The notes: generated by a model from the sequence alone, not told the origin. A stretch of DNA of 64,000 nucleotides from an uncultured Pontibacter sp. (GCF_947495565.1 NZ_CANLZM010000003.1:186001-250000), one strand, 5' to 3'. Shown: positions 24,427-33,882, counted from the stretch's first letter. Numbers and translations are program-made.

Positions 24427-26073
24427 TTAATTCTCTACCTTCTCTGCCACCGGCACAAACTGGAAGGTGTCTCCGTTAAACAGCCCCTGGTCACTAAGCT
24501 TAAGCGAAGGGATAACGAGCAGCGCCATAAAAGAGAGCGTCATGAACGGTGACTCCAGGGTGCTGCCCATCTGTTTGCTTATTTGGTCAATTGCTGCGTA
24601 AGCCTCAGCCACTTTGTAGCCATCCTGTGCCGACATAATGCCTGCTACCGGCAGCGGCAGCAGATGCTCCTTGCCCATACCCACAGCGGCCACACCGCCT
24701 TTTGCCCCGATAATCAGGTTAACGGCATTGGCTATACTTTCATCGTCCACGCCCACAGCAATAATGTTGTGCGAGTCGTGCCCGACGGAAGAGGCGATGG
24801 CTCCTTCTTTTAAACCTACATTTTTGATAAATGCCACAGCCGGTATAGTGTTTTGATAACGGTTTACGACGGCAATCTTCAGTACGTCCTGCGCCACATC
24901 AGAAAGTATAAACCCGTTCTCGACACGCGGCGTTGCCCATACTTGTTTGGTTATCAGCTGCCCGTCAAATGTTTCGATTACCCGGATTTTGTTGGCATCT
25001 CCTACTGGCACTTCAAACTGCTGCGCCACCTTCACGTCCGTATCAAAGTTGTTTATTTCCTCGCTTGGCGTAAATTGTATGTTAGATTTGCCCTTCTCCG
25101 CCACCAACTCACCATTGATGTAAGTGGCCAGCACGTTAAAGTTTTCGGGGTTGTCTATAAGTATAAAATCAGCCGCATCGCCCTCGCGCAGCAAACCAAC
25201 CTCCAGTTTATAATGCTCTACGGGGTTTACGCAGGCCGCCTGCAGCACCTGAAACAGATTATTGCCTTTGGCCAAGGCACGTTTTACCAACAGGTTAATG
25301 TGGCCTTCCACCAGGTTGTCGGGGTGCTTATCATCAGAGCAGAACATGATGTTTTGGTAGTGCTCTGGCAGCAGCGGTATAAGTGCCTCAAAGTTTTTGG
25401 CGGCGCTGCCTTCCCGAATCAGGATTTTCATGCCTACGGCCAGTTTATCCAAAGCTTCCTCGGCGGTAAAGCACTCATGGTCGGTGGTGATGCCGGCGGA
25501 AGCGTACAGTTTTGCCTGCTCACCCATCAGGCCTGGGGCGTGTCCGTCCACGGCTTTGCCATACTTTTTGGCCAGCTCAATTTTCTCCATCACCTCCGGG
25601 TCGCGGTTCAGCACTCCTGGCCAGTTCATCATCTCGGCCAGATACTTAATCTCTTCCCGCTGGAATAATTTTTCAATGTCGGCGGCCGTTATCTCAGCGC
25701 CGGCAGTCTCAAAAGGAGTGGCCGGAACACAGGATGGTGCGCCAAAATAGAATTTGAATGGCACTTTTTTTCCGTTTTCTACCATGTACTCCACGCCTTT
25801 TATGCCTAATACATTGCCGATTTCGTGCGGGTCTGAAACGGTGGCTACCGTACCGTGCGGCACAGCCAGGCGGGCAAACTCACAGGGTACCAGCATAGAA
25901 CTCTCCACGTGCACGTGTGCGTCCACAAATCCCGGTAGAATGTAATTAGTGCTGTCGGTGGCCTCACGAACTATTTCGGAAATGCGGCCGTTTGACAAAT
26001 GGACCGTGCCCTGGTAAATCTCCTGGTTATGTATGTCGATGATGTGTCCGGATACAGTATGGTCGGTATGCAT
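24427..26073 (-). CDS. ade: adenine deaminase
   Basis: A 548-residue amidohydrolase matching bacterial adenine deaminase (Ade), which converts adenine to hypoxanthine and ammonia in purine salvage. It shows the metal-binding [14 protein letters not shown], the block [39 protein letters not shown] and [11 protein letters not shown]. The C-terminal part has [14 protein letters not shown] and [15 protein letters not shown]. Length and order fit the family. The ATG at 26073 precedes the short beta-sandwich that opens these enzymes. It converges on the response regulator gene. Confidence 0.94.
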   Translation of the reverse strand: MHTDHTVSGHIIDIHNQEIYQGTVHLSNGRISEIVREATDSTNYILPGFVDAHVHVESSMLVPCEFARLAVPHGTVATVSDPHEIGNVLGIKGVEYMVENGKKVPFKFYFGAPSCVPATPFETAGAEITAADIEKLFQREEIKYLAEMMNWPGVLNRDPEVMEKIELAKKYGKAVDGHAPGLMGEQAKLYASAGITTDHECFTAEEALDKLAVGMKILIREGSAAKNFEALIPLLPEHYQNIMFCSDDKHPDNLVEGHINLLVKRALAKGNNLFQVLQAACVNPVEHYKLEVGLLREGDAADFILIDNPENFNVLATYINGELVAEKGKSNIQFTPSEEINNFDTDVKVAQQFEVPVGDANKIRVIETFDGQLITKQVWATPRVENGFILSDVAQDVLKIAVVNRYQNTIPAVAFIKNVGLKEGAIASSVGHDSHNIIAVGVDDESIANAVNLIIGAKGGVAAVGMGKEHLLPLPVAGIMSAQDGYKVAEAYAAIDQISKQMGSTLESPFMTLSFMALLVIPSLKLSDQGLFNGDTFQFVPVAEKVEN

Positions 26074-26135
26074 AGGTTGTAAATGTTAGACTTAAAATTG
26101 CCCGCAATGGGTGGGCTTAAACCGGCAAATTACCT

Positions 26136-26143
26136 TATATTTG
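26136..26143 (+). promoter_or_regulatory. probable -7 box of the small lipoprotein gene
   Basis: TATATTTG matches TAnnTTTG and lies 18 bases upstream of the TTG start at 26161. It places transcription start downstream of 26083, so the longer open frame from 26083 cannot be the translated one. Confidence 0.5.
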
Positions 26144-26160
26144 CATCAAATTCAGTCGCT

Positions 26161-26316
26161 TTGAAAAAGTTAATTTCATATATCGTTTTAGCGGGCTTTC
26201 TGGCCTCAGGTACGTTGGCTGGCTGCTCCAGCAAAACACCTCAGCAGAAAAAAACGGCTAAATACCTGAAAAAAAGCAAGAGCGGCAACATGCCCTGCCC
26301 CTGCGACTCAAACTAA
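26161..26316 (+). CDS. small lipoprotein, TTG start
   Basis: A 51-residue lipoprotein: a signal peptide beginning KKLISYIVLAGFLASG, then a lipobox LAGC, a basic mature part (KKTAKYLKKSKSG) and a C-terminal MPCPCDSN with a CPC pair. The start is inferred to be the TTG at 26161, because it gives a normal KK-type signal and lies after the -7 box. The function is unknown. Small Cys-ended lipoproteins of this kind occur next to cmk in relatives only as far as memory goes. cmk starts 24 bases downstream. Confidence 0.62.
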   Translation: MKKLISYIVLAGFLASGTLAGCSSKTPQQKKTAKYLKKSKSGNMPCPCDSN

Positions 26317-26340
26317 ACTCCCTTTTTGATTCCCTCTGTT

Positions 26341-27045
26341 ATGAAGAAAATTGTAATCGCGCTCGACGGGTACTCCTCATGCGGTAAAAGCACTACGGCC
26401 AAACTTGTAGCCGCCGAACTTGGTTATGCCTATATTGATACCGGAGCTATGTACCGTGCGGTTACATTATATTTTCTGGAGCACCACGTATCTTTCACTA
26501 ACCCTAAGGAAATTAATGAGGCGCTTGATAACATTGACATCGAGTTTCATTACAACCCTAAAAATAAACGCAACGAGATTTACCTGAATGGCCTGAATGT
26601 TGAAGATGAGATCCGTAAGATGTATATCTCCAACATGGTGAGCGAGGTGAGCGTGATAGCAGAGGTGCGCCGGGCTATGGTGGCCCAGCAGCAGAAGATG
26701 GGGCGCAAGCGCGGTGTGGTAATGGATGGCCGTGACATAGGCACAGCCGTGTTTCCGGATGCGGAAGTAAAGATTTTTATGACTGCTGACGTAGACACCC
26801 GCACCAAACGCCGCCAGGATGAGCTGCTGGAGAAGAAGCAACTGGTAAACTATGATGAGATCCGGGAGAACCTGCAGAAACGCGACCTGATCGACTCCAC
26901 ACGTGCCGAGAGCCCGTTGCGCCAGGCAGAGGACGCGCACCTGCTCGATACCTCGCACATGACGATAGATGAGCAAGTTGAGTTTGTAATTGAGCGCGTA
27001 ACAGGGCAGCTGCTTCGGAACGAGTATGCGGCCCAACAGAACTGA
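26341..27045 (+). CDS. cmk: cytidylate kinase
   Basis: A 234-residue CMP kinase, which phosphorylates CMP and dCMP with ATP. The P-loop reads ALDGYSSCGKSTTAK. DTGAMYRAVTLYFL contacts the nucleotide. The lid and NMP-binding parts include VVMDGRDIGTAVFPDAEVKIF and QKRDLIDSTRAESPLRQAEDA, all diagnostic for Cmk. Translation starts at the ATG at 26341, right before the first strand; five upstream codons in frame are not conserved. It is followed after 7 bases by ispH, with which it probably forms an operon. Confidence 0.95.
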   Translation: MKKIVIALDGYSSCGKSTTAKLVAAELGYAYIDTGAMYRAVTLYFLEHHVSFTNPKEINEALDNIDIEFHYNPKNKRNEIYLNGLNVEDEIRKMYISNMVSEVSVIAEVRRAMVAQQQKMGRKRGVVMDGRDIGTAVFPDAEVKIFMTADVDTRTKRRQDELLEKKQLVNYDEIRENLQKRDLIDSTRAESPLRQAEDAHLLDTSHMTIDEQVEFVIERVTGQLLRNEYAAQQN

Positions 27046-27052
27046 AGCTAAA

Positions 27053-27946
27053 ATGAACATAACCATAGATAAGAATTCCGGCTACTGCTTTGGTGTAGAG
27101 TTTGCCATACAAATGGCCGAGGATGAAATGGAAAGCTGCGAGGAACTGTACTGCCTCGGAGATATTGTGCATAACAGTATGGAGGTGAACCGCCTCTACA
27201 AAAAAGGGCTGCGCATTATAGACCGTGAGCAGCTGCAAGAGCTGCGCGATTGCAAAGTGCTGATTCGTGCCCACGGCGAGCCGCCCGAAACGTATAAACT
27301 GGCGCTTGAAAACAACATCGAGCTGATAGATGCCTCCTGCCCGGTAGTGCTGAAGCTGCAGAACCGCGTAAAACACGCCTTCGACGCAGGCAAGCCAGCC
27401 AACGCGCAGGTAGTTATTTACGGCCAGGTGGGCCACGCGGAGGTGATAGGCTTAGCCGGCCAAACCCGCGACGAAGCTATCATTGTAACTACAGAGGAAG
27501 ACCTGGAGAAGATTGATTTTACACGTCCTGTAACGCTTTTCAGCCAGACAACCAAAAGCACCAAGGGCTTCTACCATATAAAATCACTGATTGAGGAGCG
27601 GCTGCAGCAGGCTAACCAAGACAGTACGGCAGTGCCTGGTTTCGATGCGAACGACAGTATTTGCCGCCAGGTATCTAACCGCGAACCGCAACTGGCCAAA
27701 TTCTCTACAGAGCATGATGTGATTGTGTTTGTAAGCGGCAAGAAAAGCTCCAACGGCAAAGCGTTATATAGCGTATGTAAGCAGCATAACCCTAACAGCT
27801 ACTTTGTAGAAAGCGAAGAAGAACTGCAGCCGGAGTGGTTTGCCGAAGCTGGTAGCGTAGGGATTTGTGGCGCCACCTCTACGCCTATGTGGCTTATGGA
27901 GCAGGTAGCCGCAAGCATAACAGCCTTAAAGGCAGAGCAAGTATAA
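27053..27946 (+). CDS. ispH: 4-hydroxy-3-methylbut-2-enyl diphosphate reductase
   Basis: A 297-residue IspH, the [4Fe-4S] enzyme that makes IPP and DMAPP in the last step of the MEP isoprenoid pathway. The three cluster cysteines are Cys12 (SGYCFGVEFAI), Cys96 (DASCPVV) and Cys204 (DSICRQVSNRE). Other signatures are GDIVHN, RAHGEPPE, GQVGHAEV and SQTTKST. The ATG at 27053 lies 7 bases after cmk; the frame open from 27026 overlaps cmk and adds nothing conserved. A UUCG-capped terminator follows. Confidence 0.96.
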   Translation: MNITIDKNSGYCFGVEFAIQMAEDEMESCEELYCLGDIVHNSMEVNRLYKKGLRIIDREQLQELRDCKVLIRAHGEPPETYKLALENNIELIDASCPVVLKLQNRVKHAFDAGKPANAQVVIYGQVGHAEVIGLAGQTRDEAIIVTTEEDLEKIDFTRPVTLFSQTTKSTKGFYHIKSLIEERLQQANQDSTAVPGFDANDSICRQVSNREPQLAKFSTEHDVIVFVSGKKSSNGKALYSVCKQHNPNSYFVESEEELQPEWFAEAGSVGICGATSTPMWLMEQVAASITALKAEQV

Positions 27947-27983
27947 ATATTAGCAATACACTATAAAAGCTTTTCGCTAATTT

Positions 27984-28010
27984 AGGCTTTGCTTCGGCAA
28001 AGCCTTTTTT
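27984..28010 (+). terminator. rho-independent terminator of cmk-ispH
   Basis: A 9-bp stem (27984-27992 with 27997-28005) capped by a TTCG tetraloop and followed by six T. It ends 15 bases before the DUF502 ATG, so that gene either has a start signal inside it or is reached by read-through. Confidence 0.9.
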
Positions 28011-28024
28011 ATGCACCTAATAAC

Positions 28025-28567
28025 ATGAAAACCCTTTTTCGTTATTTCCTGAACGGCCTCCTGATCATTGCCCCGATCGCTATCACTGTTTTTATCGTAG
28101 TCGGTATTATCGACTGGCTCGATAGTCTTTTTGACTTAGGCATACCTGGTTTAGGCATACTACTGATGGTGGTACTGCTTACGGTAGTAGGCTTTATCGG
28201 CTCTTCCTTTTTCGTGAAGCCATTCTTTGTGATAATGGAGAAGCTGGTGCATAAGGTGCCGCTCGTGAGCATTATCTACTCAAGTATAAAAGACTTGTTT
28301 GATGCCTTTGTAGGTGATAACCAGAAGTTTAACAGGCCTGTGATGGTGAAGATGACAGAAGACTCCGAGAACCATAAGCTCGGCTTTGTTACGCAGGAGG
28401 TGCTGCTGCAGCTGAATGTGGAGGATAAAGTGGCCGTATACTTTCCGCACTCCTACAACTTCTCCGGCGAACTGTTTCTGGTGCCCAAGCGCAACGTCAC
28501 CTTTATCGACCTGCCAAGCTCTGAAGTCATGAAGTTTATTGTTTCAGGCGGTGTTTCGAAACTTTAA
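28025..28567 (+). CDS. DUF502 family membrane protein
   Basis: A 180-residue membrane protein of the DUF502 family. Its signature is an N-terminal helix (FRYFLNGLLIIAPIAITVFIV in two parts), a second helix (about 42-65, ILLMVVLLTVVGFIGSS), a KVPLVSIIYSSIKDLFDAF block, and a soluble C-terminal domain (VAVYFPHSYNFSG, LVPKRNVTFIDLPSSEVMKFIVSGG). No function is established. The ATG at 28025 starts at the membrane helix; a TTG at 27989 would lie within the terminator. The 5' end is only 15 bases past that terminator. Confidence 0.85.
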   Translation: MKTLFRYFLNGLLIIAPIAITVFIVVGIIDWLDSLFDLGIPGLGILLMVVLLTVVGFIGSSFFVKPFFVIMEKLVHKVPLVSIIYSSIKDLFDAFVGDNQKFNRPVMVKMTEDSENHKLGFVTQEVLLQLNVEDKVAVYFPHSYNFSGELFLVPKRNVTFIDLPSSEVMKFIVSGGVSKL

Positions 28568-28744
28568 AAAGTTAGAAGGTTAGAAAGTTGAGAAGTTATT
28601 GGGACGTATACTTTGTATACGCATTAGCATTCTTTGTTTTATCTTTCACTACTCCTAATCTTTTAATTCTTTAACTCCTAACTTTCTAACACTCTAACTT
28701 CCAAACTTTCCAACTCCTAAACTTTTTAACTTCCAAAACTCCAA
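28568..28744. repeat. GTTAGAA / TTCTAAC low-complexity inverted repeat
   Basis: The left side (28568-28598) is a run of GTTAGAAGGTTAGAAAG type. The right side (28668-28740) holds many TAACTTTCTAAC and AACTTCC words on the same strand, so the two can pair into a long imperfect hairpin. The first 16 bases match those after radC at 5607. It fills the whole spacer before the hydrolase gene. Confidence 0.6.
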
Positions 28745-29557
28745 GTGCCTTACATAATACAGGATAAGTCGAAATTGCATTACCGAGTTATCGGGCAAGG
28801 CAGCCAGGTGATGCTGGCCTTCCATGGGTATGGGCAAGGCAGCAGCTATTACCAGCCGATGGAGAAGGCGTTGGGCGAGGATTATACTATTTACGCCTTC
28901 GACCTGTTTTTTCATGGGCAGAGCCAGCTGCACAAGTATGACATGCCGCTCACCAAAGCGTTCTTGTCTAGGTTTGTTGAGCGATTTTTGGAGAAGCAGG
29001 GCATCCAAGAATTCTCGCTGATGGGCTTTAGCATGGGCGGCAAGTTTGCGCTCACGCTGGTAGAATACATGCCGCAACGCATCCGGGAGCTGTTCCTGAT
29101 AGCCCCTGATGGTATAAAGACCAGCTTCTGGTACAATATTGCTACTTATCCCGGGTGGCTGCAGCAACTCTTTAAGCGTACGGTAGTAAAGCCTGAGTTT
29201 TTTTTCAAGTTTCTTCGGATGCTGCACCGGTATAACCTCGTGCACAAAAGCCTGCTCCGCTTTGCGCATCACCAAATGGACAGCACCCCAAAGCGCCTGC
29301 GCGTATACCGCAGCTGGGTCGGCTTCCGCGACTTAAATTTTGATATCCGTAAAATCGTGCAGCTGCTTAATAAGCACAAGGTCCCTGTCACCATGTTTCT
29401 GGGGGAGTACGATGAAATTATTTCTCCAAAGCGCGTGGCAGTTTTTATGGATGCGTTGGATAAAGGGGAGCTGGTTATACTTAAAACCGGCCATTCTCAC
29501 TTGCTGCAGGAAGTAGCCGAGTTGCTGCACAAAAAACGCACTTCAAACGCAGGGTAA
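28745..29557 (+). CDS. alpha/beta hydrolase
   Basis: A 270-residue serine hydrolase. The oxyanion block FHGYGQGSSYYQPM and the nucleophile elbow GFSMGG (Ser96) are clear. Asp in LGEYDEIISP (about 226) and His in TGHSHLL (about 250) complete the triad. The cap region is Phe/Leu/His-rich. The substrate is unknown. The start is a GTG at 28745 (PYIIQDKSKLHYRV follows); the next ATG would cut off the first strands of the fold. The GTTAGAA repeat lies directly upstream. Confidence 0.85.
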   Translation: MPYIIQDKSKLHYRVIGQGSQVMLAFHGYGQGSSYYQPMEKALGEDYTIYAFDLFFHGQSQLHKYDMPLTKAFLSRFVERFLEKQGIQEFSLMGFSMGGKFALTLVEYMPQRIRELFLIAPDGIKTSFWYNIATYPGWLQQLFKRTVVKPEFFFKFLRMLHRYNLVHKSLLRFAHHQMDSTPKRLRVYRSWVGFRDLNFDIRKIVQLLNKHKVPVTMFLGEYDEIISPKRVAVFMDALDKGELVILKTGHSHLLQEVAELLHKKRTSNAG

Positions 29558-29573
29558 ATCTATACTTGCGCTT

Positions 29574-30113
29574 CTAATACTCTTCCGGCAAACGCAGCGG
29601 CGGCAATAAATAATAGCGGCCATCTAACCGGGCAACATTAAAATGTACCTGAAAAGGCATGCCTATAGCAGAACTGAGGTGCAGCTGAACTGGAAAGATA
29701 ACTGCGTTATGTGCAGCCGGGGTATCTGCAAAAGTAACTTCTCTAATGTAAGTAGCAGGCCAGTTTACCTCTAGCAGCACACCATCCTGAACCACCTTGC
29801 CAAAATCCCGCTGAAAATCCAGGAGCATATCGGTGGGGGTATAGAGCAGAAGTGTTTCGCGCACGGGGGCAGTGCCGAGCTGCATCATTTTATCATACAC
29901 ATACTTGTTGGCAAGGTGCTGGCTAACGGCATCAAAATTATTGGTTTGCAGCGCCTGGTGCAGCAGCAACGTAAGCAATTCTAGCTTTTCTACGCCAGCC
30001 TGTTTGTTGTACTCCTGGCGCTGCACCGCCAGCGAGTCAGGCTCTTGTGCAGCGGCGGGGGCAGCGGCTAAGGCCAGTGCCAATATTTTCAAAACTGATT
30101 TATACTTTAACAT
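29574..30113 (-). CDS. secreted protein of unknown function
   Basis: About 179 residues from the ATG at 30113, which gives a good signal peptide (KYKSVLKILALALAAAPAAAQ). Another ATG at 30170 would place 19 residues before it. No domain is recognised. The mature part contains TLLLHQALQTNNFDAVSQHL, a mixed region and a beta-rich end (HLSSAIGMPFQVHFNVARLDGRYYLLPP). It converges on the hydrolase gene with 16 bases between stops, and is divergent from the sugar dehydrogenase gene. Confidence 0.68.
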   Translation of the reverse strand: MLKYKSVLKILALALAAAPAAAQEPDSLAVQRQEYNKQAGVEKLELLTLLLHQALQTNNFDAVSQHLANKYVYDKMMQLGTAPVRETLLLYTPTDMLLDFQRDFGKVVQDGVLLEVNWPATYIREVTFADTPAAHNAVIFPVQLHLSSAIGMPFQVHFNVARLDGRYYLLPPLRLPEEY

Positions 30114-30228
30114 AGTGCCTGCCGTAGCTGTTGCTTGAACATTGTGTCTCTTCAAGAGTATACGTATCATGTAAGTTGTAAGGCTTTTGCCGCACCTATA
30201 GTATCACCCTGATGAAAAAATACACCTT

Positions 30229-31425
30229 ATGAGAAAATCACTACGACTGCTTTGCCTGGGTTTCGCGCTTTCGGCAGTAAGTATGAGCTGTGGCTCTGAC
30301 AACGGCGAAACCACCAAAACCGGACCCACCGAAAACCAGCAGGCAGACCAGAACAACGGCATTAGCCTGCCCACTGGCCCCATTGATAAAGACCTGCAAC
30401 GCATAAAACTGCCAGAGGGCTTCCGGATAGACTATTATGCCAAAGATGTAGATAACGCCCGCTCCATGGCTATGAGCGAATCCGGGATATTGTTTGTAGG
30501 CACGCGCGGCAACGACAAAGTATATGCCATAGTGGACGAGAACAAAGACGGCAAAGCAGATGAAGTAGTAGAGGTGGCATCTGGCTTAAACATGCCGAAC
30601 GGTGTGGCAATCCGGAACGGGGAGCTGTACGTGGCCGAAGTTAGCCGCGTAATCAAATTCCCTAACATTGAGCAGACCTTCCGGAATAAGCCAAAGTATG
30701 AGGTGGTGAACGATGAATTTCCGGGCGAGACACACCATGGCTGGAAGTATATTGCCTTTGGGCCGGATGATAAACTGTACGTACCTGTTGGAGCGCCCTG
30801 CAATATTTGCAAGGAGGATGAGCCGATTTATGCCAGCATCGCGCGCATGAACCCGGATGGATCAGGCCTGGAAGTATACGCTGAAGGTGTGCGCAACACG
30901 GTGGGCTTCGACTGGCACCCGACAACCGAAAATCTATACTTTACTGACAATGGCCGTGATATGCTGGGCGATAACCTGCCGCCCGATGAGCTGAACCGTG
31001 CCACCGAAAAAGGCCAGCACTTCGGGTATCCTTACTGCCACGCAGGCGCTGTTTCTGATCCTGATTTCGGGAGCCAGGGCAACTGCAACGATTTTGTGGC
31101 ACCGGTACAGAACCTTAGCCCGCACGGCGCTGCGCTGGGCATGAAATTTTATACAGGCAGCCTGTTCCCAAGTGAGTACAAGAGCCGCATCTTTATAGCA
31201 GAGCACGGGTCCTGGAACCGTTCCGAAAAAATAGGCTACCGCATTATGCAGGCCACCACAGACGGCAGCGGCAACGTAACCGGCTATGAGCCTTTTGCCG
31301 AGGGCTGGCTGGAAGGGCAGGACGACTGGGGCCGCCCTGTAGATGTGCTGGTAATGAAAGACGGCTCGCTGCTGGTGTCTGATGACAAAAACAACGCCAT
31401 CTACCGCATCACGTATGCCGGGTAA
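30229..31425 (+). CDS. PQQ-dependent sugar dehydrogenase-like lipoprotein
   Basis: A 398-residue lipoprotein: a signal peptide with lipobox SMSC, a Thr/Asn-rich linker, then a six-bladed beta-propeller of the glucose/sorbosone dehydrogenase type. Typical segments are KLPEGFRIDYYA, MSESGILFVGTRG, NMPNGVAIRNGELYVAEV, GWKYIAFGPDDKLYVPVG, VRNTVGFDWHP, LYFTDNGRD, AEHGSWNRS and DGSLLVSDDKNNAIYRI. The family transfers electrons from sugars to PQQ in the periplasm. Whether this one binds PQQ cannot be seen. Four Cys in GAPCNICK and YCHAG/NCND could pair. The ATG at 30229 is the start. Confidence 0.87.
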   Translation: MRKSLRLLCLGFALSAVSMSCGSDNGETTKTGPTENQQADQNNGISLPTGPIDKDLQRIKLPEGFRIDYYAKDVDNARSMAMSESGILFVGTRGNDKVYAIVDENKDGKADEVVEVASGLNMPNGVAIRNGELYVAEVSRVIKFPNIEQTFRNKPKYEVVNDEFPGETHHGWKYIAFGPDDKLYVPVGAPCNICKEDEPIYASIARMNPDGSGLEVYAEGVRNTVGFDWHPTTENLYFTDNGRDMLGDNLPPDELNRATEKGQHFGYPYCHAGAVSDPDFGSQGNCNDFVAPVQNLSPHGAALGMKFYTGSLFPSEYKSRIFIAEHGSWNRSEKIGYRIMQATTDGSGNVTGYEPFAEGWLEGQDDWGRPVDVLVMKDGSLLVSDDKNNAIYRITYAG

Positions 31426-31531
31426 GTATAATACCGCCGCCGCCTTGAACCAAAACCCTCATTTTATACTTTGTTTAAATTCACGAGTGGTAGTGCATAA
31501 ATCGCTATTATCGCATTATCTTTAACCGCTG

Positions 31532-32014
31532 ATGAAAGAGGATAAACAAAATAAACCTAAGCCGGAAAAAAAGCTGATCGGGCGGCGAGAGCTGGTCTCT
31601 TTCCCGCAACTTGATATTGAGGAGATTGAGGCGAAGGTGGATACAGGTGCCTATACTTCTGCTATCCACTGCTCCGATATACACGAGGAAGTGCGCCCGG
31701 ACGGTACCAAGGTGATCTGCCTGGACCTGCTGGACCCGTCGCACCCGCAGTACAACCACAAAAAACTGGAGTTTACCGAGTACGCCCTGCGCGAGATCAA
31801 AAGCTCGATAGGGGAGAAGCAGGAGCGTTTTGTCATTCGTACTAAAATCAAGCTTTTTGAGGAAGAGATAGAGGCCGAGTTCTCGCTCTCAGACCGCAGC
31901 GACATGAAGTACCCGGTGCTAATTGGCCGCAAACTCCTGAAAGGCCGCTTTATAGTGGATGTAGCCCGTAAAAACCTGGCCCACAAGTATAAGATCAAAC
32001 ATAAACAGATATAA
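31532..32014 (+). CDS. RimK-associated zinc protease (retropepsin-like)
   Basis: A 160-residue protein of the ATP-dependent zinc protease / DUF785 family, a retropepsin-like fold related to RimB of Pseudomonas. The Asp-Thr-Gly-Ala motif (VDTGAYTSAI, Asp37) is the catalytic signature. Other conserved pieces are LIGRRELVSFP, RFVIRTKIKLF, EFSLSDRSDMKYPVLIGRKLL and GRFIVDVAR. The N-terminus is Lys/Pro-rich and probably unfolded. It is followed after 9 bases by rimK and then a deacylase gene, so it likely acts in the same modification system of ribosomal protein S6 or a similar target. Confidence 0.86.
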   Translation: MKEDKQNKPKPEKKLIGRRELVSFPQLDIEEIEAKVDTGAYTSAIHCSDIHEEVRPDGTKVICLDLLDPSHPQYNHKKLEFTEYALREIKSSIGEKQERFVIRTKIKLFEEEIEAEFSLSDRSDMKYPVLIGRKLLKGRFIVDVARKNLAHKYKIKHKQI

Positions 32015-32023
32015 AGAGCATTT

Positions 32024-32926
32024 ATGAAAATTGCTATTCTCTCCCGCAACCCTAAGCTATACTCTACACGCCGCTTGGTAGAGGCAGCAGAACAGCGGGG
32101 GCACGAGGCCATCGTTTTAGACCACCTGCGCTGTGACCTCGTGATTGAGCAGGGAGATCCGCACATCCTCTACAAAGGGGAGCGCCTGACGGATATTGAC
32201 GCAGTTATACCGCGTATTGGAGCCTCTGTTACTTTTTACGGCACAGCCGTGGTACGCCAGTTTGAGATGATGAAGGTAAAAAGCGCCGTAGACTCGCAAG
32301 CCATTGTACGCTCCCGCGATAAGCTGCGCTCGCTCCAGATTTTGGGCCGCGCCGGGCTGGGCATGCCAAAGACTGCCTTTACCAACTATTCTAAGGAAAC
32401 CTCGGAACTGGTGAAGGAAGTAGGCGGGGCCCCGCTTGTGATCAAGCTGCTGGAAGGCACACAAGGCCTGGGCGTTGTGCTTGCCGAAACGCGCAAGGCC
32501 GCTGAGTCGGTGATTGAAGCGTTCCATAACCTGAAGGCGCGCATTATTGTGCAAGAGTTTATTGCCGAGGCCGGTGGTGCCGACATCCGTGCGTTTGTGG
32601 TAAACGGCGAGGTGGTGGGTGCCATGAAGCGACAGGGCAAAGAGGGCGAGTTCCGGTCTAACCTGCACCGCGGAGGCAAGGCTGCTCTTATTAAGCTGAG
32701 CCGGCAGGAGAAAGCCGCAGCGTTATTGGCTGCCAAATCTCTCGGTTTAGGCATAGCCGGCGTAGATTTGCTGCAGTCTAAACGCGGGCCGCTTATACTT
32801 GAGGTTAACTCCTCGCCAGGTTTGGAGGGTATCGAGAAAGCCACGCAGAAAGACATCGCCGGAAAAATAATACAGTACGTGGAAGGGCAGACTGTGAAAC
32901 GTACCAAGAAGAGCGTTAAAGAATAG
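32024..32926 (+). CDS. rimK: RimK, alpha-L-glutamate ligase
   Basis: A 300-residue ATP-grasp ligase. RimK adds glutamates to the C-terminus of ribosomal protein S6 in E. coli; in this phylum the target is inferred. Seen are KIAILSRNP at the start, [76 protein letters not shown] and [12 protein letters not shown], with the Lys, Arg, Glu and Asn used to bind ATP and Mg. The ATG at 32024 is 9 bases from the protease gene, and the next ATG follows one base after its stop, so translation is coupled. Confidence 0.95.
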   Translation: MKIAILSRNPKLYSTRRLVEAAEQRGHEAIVLDHLRCDLVIEQGDPHILYKGERLTDIDAVIPRIGASVTFYGTAVVRQFEMMKVKSAVDSQAIVRSRDKLRSLQILGRAGLGMPKTAFTNYSKETSELVKEVGGAPLVIKLLEGTQGLGVVLAETRKAAESVIEAFHNLKARIIVQEFIAEAGGADIRAFVVNGEVVGAMKRQGKEGEFRSNLHRGGKAALIKLSRQEKAAALLAAKSLGLGIAGVDLLQSKRGPLILEVNSSPGLEGIEKATQKDIAGKIIQYVEGQTVKRTKKSVKE

Positions 32927-32927
32927 T

Positions 32928-33869
32928 ATGCCTGAGACGATTGTAATCAACGGTAGAAGCATAGACCGTGGTGAAAAGGTGCTCACAAAACTGGTAATAA
33001 GCAAACTGCCCAGCGGTACCGTAATTGAAATTCCTGTTTATGTTTTCCGCTCGGTGCACGATGGGCCGGTTGTGCTGCTGATGGCCGGTATGCACGGCGA
33101 TGAGGTGAACGGCACGGAGATTATCCGGCGTATGCTTTCCCGCAAAATGCTGTACCCGCTTAAAGGGACCATTATTGCAGTACCAGTGCTGAACATTTAC
33201 GGCTTCCTGAATTTTTCCAGAGAAGTACCGGATGGTAAAGACGTTAACCGCAGTTTTCCGGGTAACCGCGATGGCTCCCTGGCCAGCCGCGTAGCACACC
33301 GCTTCCTGAAAGAAGTGATGCCTTACGTAGATTACGGTTTGGACTTTCATACCGGTGGCTCCAGCCGGGCCAATTATCCGCAAATTCGCTGCATGCTAAA
33401 CGATTATAGAAACGCTGAACTGGCCCATGCCTTTGCGCCTCCTTTTATAATGAACGCGCCTTACCGCCAAGGCTCTCTGCGCAAAGAGGCCGGTAAATTG
33501 GGCAAATCCATACTTGTGTACGAGACAGGGGAGAGCCTCCGCTTTGATGAGAAAGGTATAAATTTGGGTATAGAAGGCACGTGCCGCGTACTGCACCACC
33601 TGGGTATGATGGCCAACTGCACGGATGCCACAGAGCCAACCGTGGTATGTATGAAAGATATCTGGCTAAGGGCTAAAAACGCAGGCCTTTGGCGAACTTC
33701 TATCAATATAGGAGATCACGTGAAAAAGAACCAGCAGATAGGAAGTATTACCGACCCTTACGGGGAGATGGAAGTGCGCCTGAACGCGCCGGCTACGGGG
33801 TATGTGGTAGGGCTAAACAACATGCCAGTGGTAAACCAAGGCGATGCGTTGCTGCATATTGCTTTTTAG
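32928..33869 (+). CDS. succinylglutamate desuccinylase/aspartoacylase family
   Basis: A 313-residue zinc-dependent deacylase of the AstE/AspA superfamily. The zinc and catalytic residues are His56 and Glu59 in GMHGDEVNGTE, then DFHTGG (His141), and the Glu in YETGESL. The last 80 residues form a separate beta-rich domain (WRTSINIGDHVKKNQQIGSI, like a biotinyl-lipoyl fold). These proteins cut N-acyl groups from amino acids. The third gene of the zinc protease-rimK operon may remove or edit glutamate chains, but that is inference. A long terminator closes the operon. Confidence 0.9.
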   Translation: MPETIVINGRSIDRGEKVLTKLVISKLPSGTVIEIPVYVFRSVHDGPVVLLMAGMHGDEVNGTEIIRRMLSRKMLYPLKGTIIAVPVLNIYGFLNFSREVPDGKDVNRSFPGNRDGSLASRVAHRFLKEVMPYVDYGLDFHTGGSSRANYPQIRCMLNDYRNAELAHAFAPPFIMNAPYRQGSLRKEAGKLGKSILVYETGESLRFDEKGINLGIEGTCRVLHHLGMMANCTDATEPTVVCMKDIWLRAKNAGLWRTSINIGDHVKKNQQIGSITDPYGEMEVRLNAPATGYVVGLNNMPVVNQGDALLHIAF

Positions 33870-33882
33870 TTTTAGGTAATTC

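Noticed and set aside
24853..25668. 271-residue plus-strand ORF
   Set aside because: It lies wholly inside the adenine deaminase gene on the opposite strand and has no recognisable domain.
28568..28744. CRISPR-like array in the GTTAGAA region
   Set aside because: The repeats are short, uneven and lack unique spacers, and no cas gene is near.
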